A stretch of 64,000 nucleotides of DNA from Megalobrama amblycephala (GCF_018812025.1 NC_063057.1:21437138-21501137), one strand, 5' to 3'; counted from the stretch's first letter, positions 12,501-22,341 are shown. The notes: a model not told the origin generated them from the sequence alone. Program-made: numbers and translations.

Positions 12501-15147
12501 TATTATTATTGTCTTCAATAAGACAAAGCTATTTTGCTAATGCCATCCACTTACATGCAAAATACACGGAATATACATGGATCATGTTTTTAAATCACCA
12601 CAGTTAATTTTAAAATAAAGCATACATAAAATTAAATCTATAAATATTCAGCATTTCCACCATTGCAAAACGCACCATATTTAGGCTAACCTACAAACAA
12701 AAAACATTGATACAGTCCATTGTCCGAACAATAATGGTGAAATGGTTAAGCTTGCTGTCATGGACCCACTACTTATGAACTCTCTAAATGCATCTCTAGA
12801 GTTTCCATTACATTTTGTTGCCTGCATTTAGCTGAGTATACATGGTGAATCCTTGAAAATGTATCACATTTCATTTTGAATAAAGAATACTCCAAAGTAA
12901 CAGACTGACATTGCCTCTATGTCACCAATATAACTTATCTCTCCTGTGGTGCTTGGGTCCGTGTAACCCAGATGCAACAGAAATTTGTAAATTGTAGGTG
13001 GGGAAAGCTAACATGTTTAAAAAAAAAAAAAACCAGTTAATCCAATGAAAAACAGATGCCACGCAGTGTGTGGAACTACACCAACACTCAGACATGCAAT
13101 CAGAGTTGTAACAGTGATATATTTTAAGCACAAGAATCTGTCTTCTCCCTCATTACCGATAACTGCGATCTAGAAGAGGTACCCTATATGGCAAAGATTA
13201 ACCATGAATAGGTAGGGGTGTGACGAGACAGGTATCTCACGAGACGAGACGAGACGAGACTCGAGATTGAGTTCACGAGACGAGATAAGATTTTTACACA
13301 CTATTTTTAAGAAATCCTCAATGGCGAAATACATGACTAGAAAAAATATTCTGCAGGTGTATTTGAAATGTTTTAACTAATCATCTTGTAATGAATGTTA
13401 TTTCAGTTCTACTTTCTGAGTATGAATTATCATATGCAGTAAAAGACAACAATACTCAAGCACTGTAAAAGGTTTTGCCAATAACTCAACTTCTCTTATG
13501 TATGATTTCAGTCTCTTCAGACCTTACTGTACATGATTTATGAGCTTCTACAGCTTTTGACCTCCTAACTGAACTCCTCTCCACAATCTGATCACAGAAA
13601 TAAAAACAGTATAAATAAAAATGTTAATACTTTACAATAAGGTCTCATTTATTAACATTAATGTATTAACCAACATCAACAATGAGCAATATCTTTGCTA
13701 CAGTATTTATTAATCTTTGTTTATGTTAGTTAATAAAAATAGTCATTCATTGTTAGTTCATGATAGTTCACAGTGCATTAACTAATGTAAACAAATGAAA
13801 CCTTATTGTTTGTGCTTAATAAGATTAAGAGAAAACTGTTATTCATTTTTATGGTAACACTTTACAAAAAGTGCAACCATAATCGCACTCTCTCAATATT
13901 CAAAGTGCAAATAAGACCAAATTTTTCTTTGATACAGAGCTAAGAGATGGTTACATATACACCACCCAGCCTAAAATAGCTTTCATATTGAGGGATATCT
14001 GTATTCATCAGAGAGCCGCTTTCAAAATGCGGGGTATTGAAATCGCGTTTGAATGCGCGCTCGCGTTTACTTTCACTTTTGTGATTGCATGTAACTCTGT
14101 GAATATGGAGCGGCGGCGACCGTTATCCAACTGAATTAAATGTTTTTTATTTAAATACAAAGCAAAACGACAGTGGAGGCGTAATGTAAACGAAGCGGTG
14201 GCATATTCTTTCCTAATCATCCTAACACTGGCCTACTGTCCACATTGCATTTAACTGAAATTAGAGTCGACACCTGTTCAGTTGTTTGCCTACATTTTTA
14301 TGGTCGTGTTGTTCTAAAAACCCAATATTTGTTCCAGCAAATGCTGAACAGTGTGAGTAATGGCTTCCAAAATGGGTGCAATTCATTCCCTTTAAAGTGG
14401 AAGCACAGAAATATAGTAACATATAGACAGTGAATGACATTATTAGTAACCGTATGGCTTCTACAGTGTGTAACAAAGAGATGAACACTACAGGAGTGTT
14501 AAAAAATGACTTGGTCACTTACTGCTTTGCAGCAGTGTAGTAAAAATCAGTTTTCTTTGTGAAAGAGAATCGGACTTCAGCTGGCAGAGCGAAGGAAGTG
14601 TCGCAATTGATAACTTGGGGCGTGCCCTCAGCATACACGCGCCACCTGAGAGTGGAATATTAAAACATATTCAACATAAGGAATTTAATTTCACTGAATT
14701 TATTTTAATATGACACAGACACTTCGCTGTCACACCCGATGTGTATTGGTGCGCTGCCCACAAACCTGAATAACTTTTGTTGCTCTTCTAGCTGCCTCAT
14801 CCGTTGTCTTTGGGCTATTGGGTTGGTGTCCTCGAACACAAGTAAAGCTGAAATGCACATGCCAACATTAATACAAAATCTAAATGTGTTTGTTTGCAAA
14901 TTTTGTATGTATCATTACTTGATCATAGGACGATGACTTGTCATCCGTGTAATTTTTCTAATCATAGACACTTTCATTTTATTACAAATATGCTTTATTT
15001 TAAAAAGGCTTATGGTAGCATTAGTCACAGTGTTCTGAGATACATAGTCTTTCTGAGAGAAAAAACATTAATGATTGCATACAGTACATCTCTCTATCAT
15101 ATGAAGACACAAATGTTTGCTTATAGGAATTCATCTGCAATGTACAA

Positions 15148-15197
<50 letters not shown>

Positions 15198-16776
15198 TTT
15201 ATGAGGAATTTGTATAATCACCCGAGTATTATACTGGTATTATGATGTAAACATGAAATATGACTTCACGTTACAGAAGTCAGATAAATCCCAACACATA
15301 GAAACTCGATATTATCACATAGAGACTGTGTCTGTACCCCAAATTAGTAAAAACAAAAAACTTCCAAACCCATTCAATGGTAAAAATTTAATTTATGTTC
15401 AACAAATAAAAAATAGAGATAATAATGATAAACAAATGATAAATCTTCGGTTGTTAAATATTAGATCACTTTCTTCAAAATCACTTATTGTAAATTATAT
15501 TATCACAGACAATAATCTAGATGTGCTGTGTTAAATGGAAACTTGGCTAAAACCGGACGATTACATTACTTTCGTTCTCAGTTTGTCCTTTTCACTCATT
15601 GAATTTCCTATGGGAAAAGAGTCATGAACATGAAGCCAATCCGTTCACAAAACCTTCTCCCAATTTTACTTCTGTACATGGCTTTTATACATGTTCAGAG
15701 GGTGGTGTAGCAACTGTCCAGTGAGAATATACATTCATGATATAGGAATGTGGTACATATAGAAAAACATGTTAAACTTCTGGCTAAAGGCACCGCTCTT
15801 CTCAGAAAGAGAGACCCTTTCTTGGCTGCTTTCCAAGAAACACTCACATATACATAGTGTACATTAAAAACAGATGTGTGATAAAACAATAACAACTCTT
15901 CTTCGTTCTCACTGTTGCAGCCTTAAAGACCAGGAGAAAGAAAACAAGGAGAAAGAGAGAAAGAAAAGTCAGGCTGAGATTTAAGATTTATCTTACAATC
16001 CCCCATTTGATCATAAAATTATCAATAAAATCACAGCGTGAGTTTTCCTCACATCACGTAATCACTTTCCTTTACCTTCAAAATGTATCAGTTTCATAAA
16101 ACATATTCAACCTTCAATTAGCATGTCTTTAAATTCTTAAACAGTAGGCAAGAATTCACTGTAAGCACCTATTCTGTCATCACAACAAAAACAGAAGTCA
16201 GGAAGACTTCTATATGTACCACATTCCTATATATCATGAATGTATATTCTCACTGGACAGTTGCTAACCCACCCTCTGAACAAATTGGGAGAAGGTTTTG
16301 TGAACGGATTGGCTTCATGTTCATGACTCTTTTCCCATATGGCCTAAGCATTCAATAAGGGAAAAGCACAAACTGAGAATGACTCAGGACAAACAGTGTG
16401 TGTGTGTGTGTGTGTGTGTAGGTGTGTGTGTGTGTGTGTGTCCACGCAGTACATTTGCAAGACATCACCACTGAACTTTCAAGTACACTGGTAAATGAGA
16501 ATTTTTCCCATGGCCTTAATTGAAAGTGCCTACCTTTAGCTGGTCTTAAAACGAGCTTCTCGTTACAGTCAAGCCAGCAATAGCACGGAAACAAAATCTC
16601 GTCACCTTCTGGCGTGTTGACCAAGATCTTAGTGCAGAACCACTGGTTGTCAAGATGCATAAACGGCTTGGAGTTGATCTTGACATATATGAGCTCTCCC
16701 AGGGATACCTTACAGTCTATCTTAAATGTTCGCTTCTGTAGAGACATATTTACAAGGGATTATTGGGGCCATTGTA

Positions 16777-16813
<37 letters not shown>

Positions 16814-17800
16814 GTAATAATAATAATAATATGGGGTTGGGGGAGGGGGTATAAAACTAAGAGAGGAAACTCAGAATTTCCATGAAAAAACACAGATATG
16901 CTGAGATTACAAAAACACAAATTTGTGTGGAAAAAAAACTTGAATATTCTGATTCTAAAGTCACAAATTTGTGAGGAAAAAACTAGTGTCAAGGAACCAC
17001 ATCACTTTATATTAGAAGGATGTAGCCTACCTCATCACGCCACAGACACAACCGTAAACATGTTAGTGAGGAGGTGCAACTCTTGTGTAACACTGAAACG
17101 TTCCTGGCCAGTAAAATAATCACTATGCATTCAACCTGAACCTGATCCACAGCCCGTGTCAAGAAGGCATCATCCAGAGAGAATCCAGGGTCAACGTTCA
17201 CTCTGAACCAATTTCTCGATGGCCGAGGCAAGCTTTGAATGGAAGAAACAGCCTATAGCTCATGAATATGATTTGGATATTTATGAGAAGCTGCGTACCG
17301 GGTTCAGTCTGAATGCAGAGTGAAGCGATGTGGTTATTGTACTGCCCAGGCATCTTCTATACTAGTTGCACTTCCTCACAAATTTGTGACTTTATAATCA
17401 CAGAATATTCAAGTTTTTTTCCCCCCAATTTTCCCCCTCCTGCTCCATATTAATAGTAATATTATTATTATTATTTTAATATGTCATTGTACATTTGGGA
17501 AAATGATTTTAAGGTAAATATAAAATGGATTTTTTTTAATCATTAGTCCATACAGCTTTTATACTCACTCTTTCAAATATCTTCCATTAAATGTAGCATT
17601 CTGATTAGCTTTTGAACCAAAACTCTTTTACTGTCGGTTTAATTGGGTGCACTTACCGATCCAGGCAAAAACCCCTTTAGGGGATTTAGATTCTGTTCCT
17701 CACTCTCAGCCTCACTTCCACGCAGTTGGATGTGGATATGGCTAGTGGTGCCCGACAAGAGTGTCTTTCCTGTGTGCGTCGTTACTGTGTAGATCACCAT
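226..17800 (-). CDS. Animal lipoxygenase (ALOX family, ALOX12B/ALOXE3/ALOX5-like), exons 1-12, 3' end outside window
   Basis: Non-heme iron dioxygenase that oxygenates polyunsaturated fatty acids, or isomerises their hydroperoxides if it is ALOXE3-like. Minus-strand coding exons: 17657-17800, 16534-16735, 14766-14847, 14523-14645, 12283-12386, 12015-12184, 11760-11903, 8824-9027, 3338-3424, 2842-3011, 2385-2506, 226-326. All have GT-AG borders and phases join without a break for 551 codons. Exon lengths 82, 123, 104, 144, 204, 87, 170, 122 and 101 are the usual vertebrate ALOX sizes. The start ATG (17798-17800) opens [17 protein letters not shown], a PLAT-domain start. The catalytic domain shows HLLRTH (His364, His369) and QHAAVN (His544, Asn548). 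The last two exons, with the terminal Ile ligand, should lie left of the window. The exact paralogue (alox5, alox12, aloxe3-like) is not settled. Confidence 0.93.
364..388. repeat. (CA)n microsatellite
   Basis: Simple CA tract in intron 11 of the lipoxygenase, just upstream of exon 12 on the minus strand. Confidence 0.95.
422..1995 (+). mobile_element. 5'-truncated L2/CR1-clade LINE, copy 1
   Basis: The insert starts abruptly inside the reverse transcriptase just before its catalytic YADD box and runs through the 3' untranslated region to the tail AAAGCGCTATATAAATAAA followed by TTGACTTGACTT repeats. That tail is the usual 3' end of fish L2 elements. A second copy lies at 22403-23882 and is nearly identical through ORF and 3' region, apart from short indels such as the missing bases near 23379. 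Inserted in sense opposite to the lipoxygenase, in its intron 11. Confidence 0.9.
430..1323 (+). pseudogene. L2 LINE reverse transcriptase, C-terminal fragment
   Basis: The 297-residue open frame begins [21 protein letters not shown]. The YADD box gives the two catalytic aspartates of the polymerase. Downstream are [29 protein letters not shown] and [16 protein letters not shown], conserved C-terminal blocks of L2/CR1 elements. The endonuclease and most polymerase motifs are missing because of 5' truncation, so it cannot be autonomous. The first ATG is internal to the original protein. No stop or frameshift lies in the part that remains, which suggests a recent insertion. Confidence 0.9.
3546..3588. 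repeat. (TG)n microsatellite
   Basis: Uninterrupted TG tract in intron 8 of the lipoxygenase, between exon 9 and the hAT element. Confidence 0.95.
4139..5679 (-). mobile_element. Tc1-family transposon, copy 1, left inverted repeat truncated
   Basis: Long inverted repeats of the IR/DR type flank a minus-strand transposase. The right end is intact, finishing TTTCCGTACCCACTG followed by TA (5680-5681). The left end begins inside the repeat at CACTCTTTGTTATATTGC, so roughly the outer 40 bp with the terminal transposase site are lost. Nested inside the hAT element. Same family as the copy at 19355-20966, a Passport-like lineage common in fishes. Confidence 0.92.
4316..5351 (-). pseudogene. Tc1 transposase, frameshifted
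   Basis: The expected ATG lies at 5349-5351 and opens the same N-terminus as the other copy. An A run (T run near 5240-5248 on the plus strand) has nine bases here and eight in the copy at 19731, shifting the frame after about 30 codons. The remaining frame encodes [22 protein letters not shown] and [11 protein letters not shown], so the DD34E catalytic triad is present; PKP replaces the usual PKH beside the second aspartate. This copy keeps the KKHLKDSK segment that the other copy has lost. It should not produce active enzyme. Confidence 0.9.
7029..8570. mobile_element. Non-autonomous DNA transposon with CAGGGCTCTACAGT ends
   Basis: Terminal inverted repeat CAGGGCTCTACAGT on the left and ACTGTAGAGCCCTG on the right, with CTAAT on both flanks (7024-7028 and 8571-8575). 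The CAGGG start resembles hAT elements but a 5-bp duplication is shorter than their usual 8 bp, so the superfamily is open. No transposase is visible. It begins 9 bp after the target duplication of the preceding hAT element, in the same lipoxygenase intron. Confidence 0.7.
9028..10980. other. Intron 7 of the lipoxygenase, no gene recognised
   Basis: The stretch holds no exon I can support. A TATA-like GCATATAAGCAG near 10086 followed by a pyrimidine-rich block near 10120-10270 resembles the promoter half of a decayed LTR or other repeat, but no partner end was found. The region 9350-9780 is GC-richer than its surroundings and is probably also repeat-derived. Confidence 0.4.
10990..11410 (-). 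pseudogene. Fossil retroelement coding fragment (C-terminal DLW...RYRWRH region)
   Basis: Minus-strand frames read [20 protein letters not shown] and, after stops and a frame change, [14 protein letters not shown]. These phrases match the pattern DLW...P-x-R-x-x-FL...GRYRWRHDQVL that closes the polymerase protein of a widespread fish and invertebrate retroelement group. In-frame stops and frame changes show it is dead. The identification is from recognised phrases only and the element class is not settled. Confidence 0.45.
11487..11703. mobile_element. Small TIR element (MITE-like), 217 bp
   Basis: The first 24 bases (11487-11510, core GAGGGAGAACACAAGATGT) and the last 24 (11680-11703, core ACATCTCGTGTTCTCCCTC) are inverted copies differing at two positions. 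No clear target duplication was seen. It ends about 56 bp before the lower edge of lipoxygenase exon 7, so it lies very near that exon's splice donor. Confidence 0.55.
13214..13290. repeat. GAGAC-rich repeat, probable end of a DNA transposon
   Basis: The stretch GGGTGTGACGAGACA followed by repeated ACGAGACGAGACGAG and CGAGATTGAG is the type of end seen in many fish non-autonomous elements. No inverted partner was found in the next 1.5 kb, so this is probably a truncated copy in lipoxygenase intron 4. Confidence 0.5.
13624..13815. mobile_element. Palindromic MITE fragment (TTTACAATAAGGT family)
   Basis: Begins TACTTTACAATAAGGTCTC and ends AAATGAAACCTTATTG, inverted to each other, with AT-rich arms of TTAACATTAATG and GTTAGTTCATG type in between. 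This is a common fish palindromic MITE. Both extreme ends appear decayed. Confidence 0.65.
15150..15188. repeat. (GT)n microsatellite
   Basis: Pure GT tract followed by a short GA run, in lipoxygenase intron 2. Confidence 0.95.
15253..15574 (+). pseudogene. L2/CR1-type LINE endonuclease N-terminal fragment
   Basis: The frame reads [20 protein letters not shown] and DNNLDVLC, then a TAA stop and, in frame, [11 protein letters not shown]. Residues LNIRSL and the E-T-W-L block are the start of the apurinic endonuclease domain of L2/CR1 LINEs. Only about 110 residues remain; a foldback element begins at 15575 and the rest of the LINE is gone. Confidence 0.75.
15575..16379. mobile_element. Foldback element with about 180-bp inverted arms
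   Basis: The arm at 15575-15766 is repeated in inverse orientation at 16208-16379; blocks such as GTCATGAACATGAAGCC and CCAGTGAGAATATACATTC occur on both sides. Single-stranded, this would form a long hairpin with a loop of about 440 bp. No transposase and no clear target duplication were seen. It lies in lipoxygenase intron 2, close to exon 2, and interrupts the LINE fragment. Confidence 0.75.
16396..16441. repeat. (GT)n microsatellite
   Basis: GT tract with one TAGG interruption, about 90 bp from the splice donor of lipoxygenase exon 2. Confidence 0.95.
16780..16831. repeat. (TAA)n microsatellite
   Basis: TAA tract with one TAG unit, 45 bp upstream (minus-strand sense) of the exon 2 acceptor of the lipoxygenase. 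Confidence 0.95.
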
Positions 17801-17912
17801 GGCTGTTCTGCAAAGTAAAGGACAATGATTTTTAAGAAAAAATATGAACATGATGACACCACCAATGAATGTATAAGTGAAAGAAAGAGAGAGAGAGAGA
17901 GATTCTCACCTG

Positions 17913-18581
17913 TAATTGTCAGAGAAGTCAGAATGCTACTGCTGTAAGAAATGTAAAATCTGCTGTTACTATATTGTAAAGAGAGAGCATTTTATGCCAT
18001 GGAAATTAACACAAAAATGAAATACACTTTAATTGAACACTCTGTAGCAAAGATCTTACCAGGTTTTTGCCAAAACAAGGATATTGCTCCTTTCAAAATT
18101 TCCTGAACAAGAAGATGCCAAGAGCAGAAGACTCCAAGCATTTTATATCTTTCTTGTAATTTATGCATTTTCATCACTGTAATGACACCCAGTCTAAAAA
18201 TGAATACCTACCTTTGTCCAAATAAGGAAACATCTTCAAACTTAAGTTTATGATTGGTTGCAATGTTTCTTGACACTGACATTTAATTTTTGAATTTGAC
18301 TCTGCTCATGTCTTGCAAAATTCTGATTATTGTAAGAATTGAGCAACCTGGTTTGCCGTTGACAGAGGCATAATGCAAGCCCCAATCCTGAGGGGGGGTG
18401 GGGGGTGTTTGCTAACTATAACCTGTGATAGTGATGGTAAAAACTCACTGCTCGCTGCCCATGATTCACAGTGCTTTCATTAACCATTATTAAATGGCTA
18501 AACAGAGCTAAACAATTAGACTGACGGATGACTACTGACTATAGATGGTACTAGCCAACTTTCTTGCAGAAAATTGTATTA
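17913..18581. other. Upstream flank of the lipoxygenase, no further gene seen
   Basis: Between the possible 5' untranslated exon and the IS630-type element nothing codes convincingly. The promoter of the lipoxygenase should lie here; I see no clear TATA box in the right place and no CpG-rich block. Confidence 0.5.
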
Positions 18582-18789
18582 GTTTTTTACGATTGCTTAA
18601 TCTCTACACACATTGTTTTGCACAACACTACACACACTTCTCTACATTAGACACTGCTGTCTAAAATACCACCCTAAATCAATTGATCAAACACAGGTGT
18701 GCAGACACTCAGGTGCTTAACTGTAAACTCAACAATCAGGTGCAAGGACTATAAAAAGGCAAAAGGTGAGTTTCTGTGTCTTCAACAAA

Positions 18790-19352
18790 ATGAAAGGCAA
18801 TGTTGCAGTAAGAGGGAAGAAACATCATCTTGAATGTCCCGGGCCAACGCAGTGTTAACATCACAATATATGTTACAATCACGCAGAAGTGGTCCTCCAC
18901 CAGCATGCCAACTTAGACCTTTATGACACGGCCACATATTCACATTTTAGACAGACTGCACAAAATCATCACAGCAGAAGACCAAATGCATGCAGAGCAG
19001 ATGAGATACACTGTCATATGGGACAATGTAAATTTCCACCTATCTGCTCTGGTCCAAAACTGGTTTCATTAGCGTCCACAATTTTCACTCCAATATCTCC
19101 CACCATACTGTCCCTTCCTTAAACCCATTGAGGAGGGGGTTTTTATGTTGTTGTTTTTTTTTTTTTTGGCATGGAGGGTTTACAATCTCCAGCCCTATGT
19201 CAGGATATGCCTCATTCAAGCCATGGAGAAGGCCTGACCTAACTGATGCAGGGTCTGTGCAATAATGGATTCACCATTCAAAAAGATTCTTCCCTCGCTG
19301 TCTTGCGTGAGAGGACATCACCTGAGATGTGGATGAAGTGGCCAGATCCAGC
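18790..19352 (+). pseudogene. IS630/mariner-like transposase relic
   Basis: After a short start-like stretch (ATGAAAGGCAATGTTGCAG) most of the gene is missing. One frame reads YTVIWDNVNFHLSALVQNWF, which holds the second catalytic aspartate of this family (IWDN), and further on LPPYCPFLNP and then the AWR-VYNLQPYVR region, where the third acidic residue should sit after NPI. Stops, frame changes and a T run (19155-19167) interrupt it. It once encoded a DDE transposase and no longer can. Confidence 0.75.
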
Positions 19353-19354
19353 TA

Positions 19355-20966
19355 CAGTGGGTACAGAAAGTATTCAGACCCCCTGAATTTTTCACTCTTT
19401 GTTATATTGCAGCCATTTGCTAAAATCATTTAAGTTCATTTTTTTCCCTCATTAATGTACACACAGCACCCCATATTGACAGAAAAACACAATTGTTGAC
19501 ATTTTTGCAGATTTATTAAAAAAGAAAAACTGAAATATCACATGGTCCTAAGTATTCAGACCCTTTGCTGTGACACTCATATATTTAACTCAGGTGCTGT
19601 CCATTTCTTCTGATCATCCTTGAGATGGTTCTACACCTTCATTTGAGTCCAGCTGTGTTTGATTACACTGATTGGACTTGATTAGGAAAGCCACACACCT
19701 GTCTATATAAGACCTTACAGCTCACAGTGCATGTCAGAGCAAATGAGAATCATGAGGTCAAAGGAACTGCCTGAAGAGCTCAGAGACAGAATTGTGGCAA
19801 GGCACAGATCTGGCCAAGGTTACAAAAAAAATTCTGCTGCACTTAAGGTTCCTAAGAGCACAGTGGCCTCCATAATCCTTAAATGGAAGACGTTTGGGAC
19901 GACCAGAACCCTTCCTAGAGCTGGCCGTCCGGCCAAACTGAGCTATTGGGGGAGAAGAGCCTTGGTGAGAGAGGTAAAGAAGAACCCAAAGATCACTGTG
20001 GCTGAGCTCCAGAGATGCAGTTGGGAGATGGGAGAAAGTTGTAGAAAGTCAACCATCACTGCAGCCCTCCACCAGTCGGGGCTTTATGGCGGAGTGGCCC
20101 GACGGAAGCCTCTCCTCAGTGCAAGACACATGAAAGCCCGCATGGAGTTTGCTAAGATGGTGAGAAATAAGATTCTCTGGTCTGATGAGACCAAGATAGA
20201 ACTTTTTGGCCTTAATTCTAAGCGGTATGTGTGGAGAAAACCAGGCACTGCTCATCACCTGTCCAATACAGTCCCAACAGTGAAGCATGGTGGTGGCAGA
20301 ATCATGCTGTGGGGGTGTTTTTCAGCTGCAGGGACAGGACGACTGGTTGCAATTGAGGGAAAGATGAATGCGGCCAAGTACAGGGATATCCTGGACGAAA
20401 ACCTTCTCCAGAGTGCTCAGGACCTCAGACTGGGCCGAAGGTTTACCTTTCAACAAGACAATGACCCTAAGCACACAGCTAAAATAACGAAGGAGTGGCT
20501 TCACAACAACTCTGTGACTGTTCTTGAATGGCCCAGCCAGAGCCCTGACTTAAACCCAATTGAGCATCTCTGGAGAGACCTAAAAATGGCTGTCCACCAA
20601 CGTTTACCATCCAACCTGACAGAACTGGAGATGATCTGCAAGGAGGAATGGCAGAGGATCCCCACATCCAGGTGTGAAAAACTTGTTGCATCTTTCCCAA
20701 AAAGACTCATGGCTGTATTAGATCAAAAGGGTGCTTCTACAAAATACTGAGCAAAGGGTCTGAATACTTAGGACCATGTGATATTTCAGTTTTTCTTTTT
20801 TAATAAATCTGCAAAAATGTCAACAATTCTGTGTTTTTCTGTCAATATGGGGTGCTGTGTGTACATTAATGAGGAAAAAAATGAACTTAAATGATTTTAG
20901 CAAATGGCTGCAATATAACAAAGAGTGAAAAATTTAAGGGGGTCTGAATACTTTCCGTACCCACTA
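19355..20966 (+). mobile_element. Tc1-family transposon, copy 2, near full length (1612 bp)
   Basis: Starts CAGTGGGTACAGAAAG and ends CTTTCCGTACCCACTA, with TA on both flanks (19353-19354, 20967-20968). The inverted repeats are about 200 bp long with an inner repeat of AAGTATTCAGACCC, the IR/DR design. The terminal base is A instead of G at the right end. Inserted inside the older IS630-like element; removing it restores CCAGC-TA-GGCTAAG. Confidence 0.95.
19731..20750 (+). CDS. Tc1 transposase, open frame with internal deletion
   Basis: Cut-and-paste DDE transposase of 339 residues starting [20 protein letters not shown]. Residues 1-110 form the paired-like helix-turn-helix region, with the GRPAKLS AT-hook-like linker near 65-71. 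The catalytic triad is Asp152 (SDETK), Asp243 (QQDNDPKHT) and Glu278 (DLNPIEHLW), spacing DD34E. Compared with the copy at 4316-5351, seven residues (KHLKDSK region) are missing after position 142, an in-frame deletion just before the first aspartate. An A run at 19822 keeps the frame here but reads KKNSAAL. Whether the enzyme works is doubtful. Confidence 0.93.
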   Translation: MSEQMRIMRSKELPEELRDRIVARHRSGQGYKKNSAALKVPKSTVASIILKWKTFGTTRTLPRAGRPAKLSYWGRRALVREVKKNPKITVAELQRCSWEMGESCRKSTITAALHQSGLYGGVARRKPLLSARHMKARMEFAKMVRNKILWSDETKIELFGLNSKRYVWRKPGTAHHLSNTVPTVKHGGGRIMLWGCFSAAGTGRLVAIEGKMNAAKYRDILDENLLQSAQDLRLGRRFTFQQDNDPKHTAKITKEWLHNNSVTVLEWPSQSPDLNPIEHLWRDLKMAVHQRLPSNLTELEMICKEEWQRIPTSRCEKLVASFPKRLMAVLDQKGASTKY

Positions 20967-21829
20967 TAGGCTAAGAGATGATGCTTAGGTGTTTTTTCTA
21001 TTTTTTTTTTTATTATTTATTTAAAATAATGTTTTTTGTTTTGTCTCCACAGATATTTTTGTTCGTGTAATATATTGTATTTAGAATATGTTTTGATTTT
21101 CAGTGCAAAATGTAACCTTTGGAAAGGCATTGATGTATTGAATGGTTTTACAATGTGGTGAGAAATAAATATTTTGCGCAGTACTGAACTTGTTTTTTTT
21201 TTTGTTTTGTTTTTTTAATATATTCATGTACTTTACTCTAACAATATCTCTGAAAATCAAACCCAGACTATATGATTAGAAAAGTATAAACATTATAAGT
21301 GTTTAAGATTGAGCACAGCAGTGTGTAAATGAATCAAACAGATTGTATGAACCATGTGTGTTCCACACGGTGTCAAAGCTGGGTTTTGTTAAGTTAATGT
21401 AAAGTTTTGAATGAAGTGTTTCATTTTGCAAAAGACCTGAGGTGTTCTGCTACTTGTGTGTGTGGATCTGTGAATTGTGTGTAGTGTTTTGACAAAATGA
21501 GCCTTGTTTTTAAAATTGTGCTTAAGCAATCGTAAAAAACTAGCGTGTCACTATTTTTACTGATAACTGCACAGGCTGATTTAGGCAGTTGAAAAAAGAG
21601 GAAGTCTTATCTGACCACAGCTCAAATTTTGACCTCTTTTTAACTAATATTAGAGAGAGAGAAGAAAGCTTAGTTAATTAAACATAAGTTTCTTACAAAG
21701 TACAGTACATATTCATAACTAAGCATCCAGTACACATGATACAGATTTCTATTGTAAGATTCATTAAACACTTAGTAAAGCTCTTCAGTTATCAAAAGAA
21801 GTCTTCATTCAGTCAGTTTTGGGGACACT

Positions 21830-22138
21830 TGACATTTGATATTCAACAGTGTTTTGATCTGCCTGCATTGACACCATTGTATGCGAACTGAACTGAGCTG
21901 GATGATCACATCACTGTTTACTCCAGTGCTGATATAGATAAATTAACTAAATTAATAATTATTGATTCTTACATAGGAATGAATCAATACTGAATTTACT
22001 TAAGATGGATACTGACACCATTTTCTTTAAGAGCTGCTGTGCAGCCAGAATTATATTACAGTTATCACTGTAAAGCTGCTTTGACACAATCTGCATATAT
22101 AAAAAAAAAAGCGCTATATAAATAAAGGAGACTTGACT
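21830..22138 (+). mobile_element. L2-type LINE 3' end (untranslated region and tail)
   Basis: Ends AAGCGCTATATAAATAAA then GGAGACTTGACTTA, the L2 tail, preceded by GTAAAGCTGCTTTGACAC. The upstream 200 bp is non-coding and differs from the 3' region of the two longer copies, so it belongs to a separate L2 subfamily. Confidence 0.75.
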
Positions 22139-22341
22139 TAAAGTACTTCAGTCTGTGTGCTTTGAATTTATTTAATACACAAGTTCCACAATTTGAGATG
22201 AATCACTGAAATAAATGAACTTTTATATGACATTCTAATGTATTGAGATGCACCTGTAGTTTGCACTCATTCATGTAGCCTACCATATCGTGCGATGTTT
22301 TAAACATTTAAATACAAATATTGTCATGATCATTAGCTGAA

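Larger units (their letters stand above)
14523..17912 (-). other. Lipoxygenase 5' part: possible untranslated exon, then PLAT-domain exons 1-4
   Basis: Exon 1 encodes residues 1-48, exon 2 residues 49-115, with [17 protein letters not shown] and a tryptophan-rich PLAT/C2-like sandwich that binds membrane and calcium in this family. Exon 3 (14766-14847) starts the linker [20 protein letters not shown] and exon 4 holds LPAEVRFSF at the entry to the catalytic domain. Upstream, an AG|GTGAGA-type donor with the exon edge at 17910 and an acceptor just before 17807 would allow a 5' untranslated exon and a 102-bp intron; that part is weak. Intron 1 contains a TAA microsatellite, intron 2 a GT microsatellite, a foldback element and a LINE fragment. 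Confidence 0.8.
18582..21540 (+). mobile_element. Decayed IS630/Tc1-mariner-like element split by a Tc1 insertion
   Basis: Perfect 19-bp inverted ends GTTTTTTACGATTGCTTAA (18582-18600 and 21522-21540) are flanked by TA on both sides (18580-18581, 21541-21542). About 1.35 kb of its own sequence remains; a 1612-bp Tc1 copy is inserted at a TA. The transposase is a relic. Length and TIR suit the mariner-like group that is abundant in fish genomes. Confidence 0.85.

Noticed and set aside
17007..17231. Minus-strand frame with [10 protein letters not shown] as a candidate PLAT exon
   Set aside because: A better exon 2 with full PLAT similarity and correct phase lies at 16534-16735, and this frame lacks matching splice sites.
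16898..17400. CACAAATTTGTG words around 16915, 16967 and 17375 as possible operator-like sites
   Set aside because: Short palindromes in AT-rich intron DNA; only three weak matches and no context for regulation.
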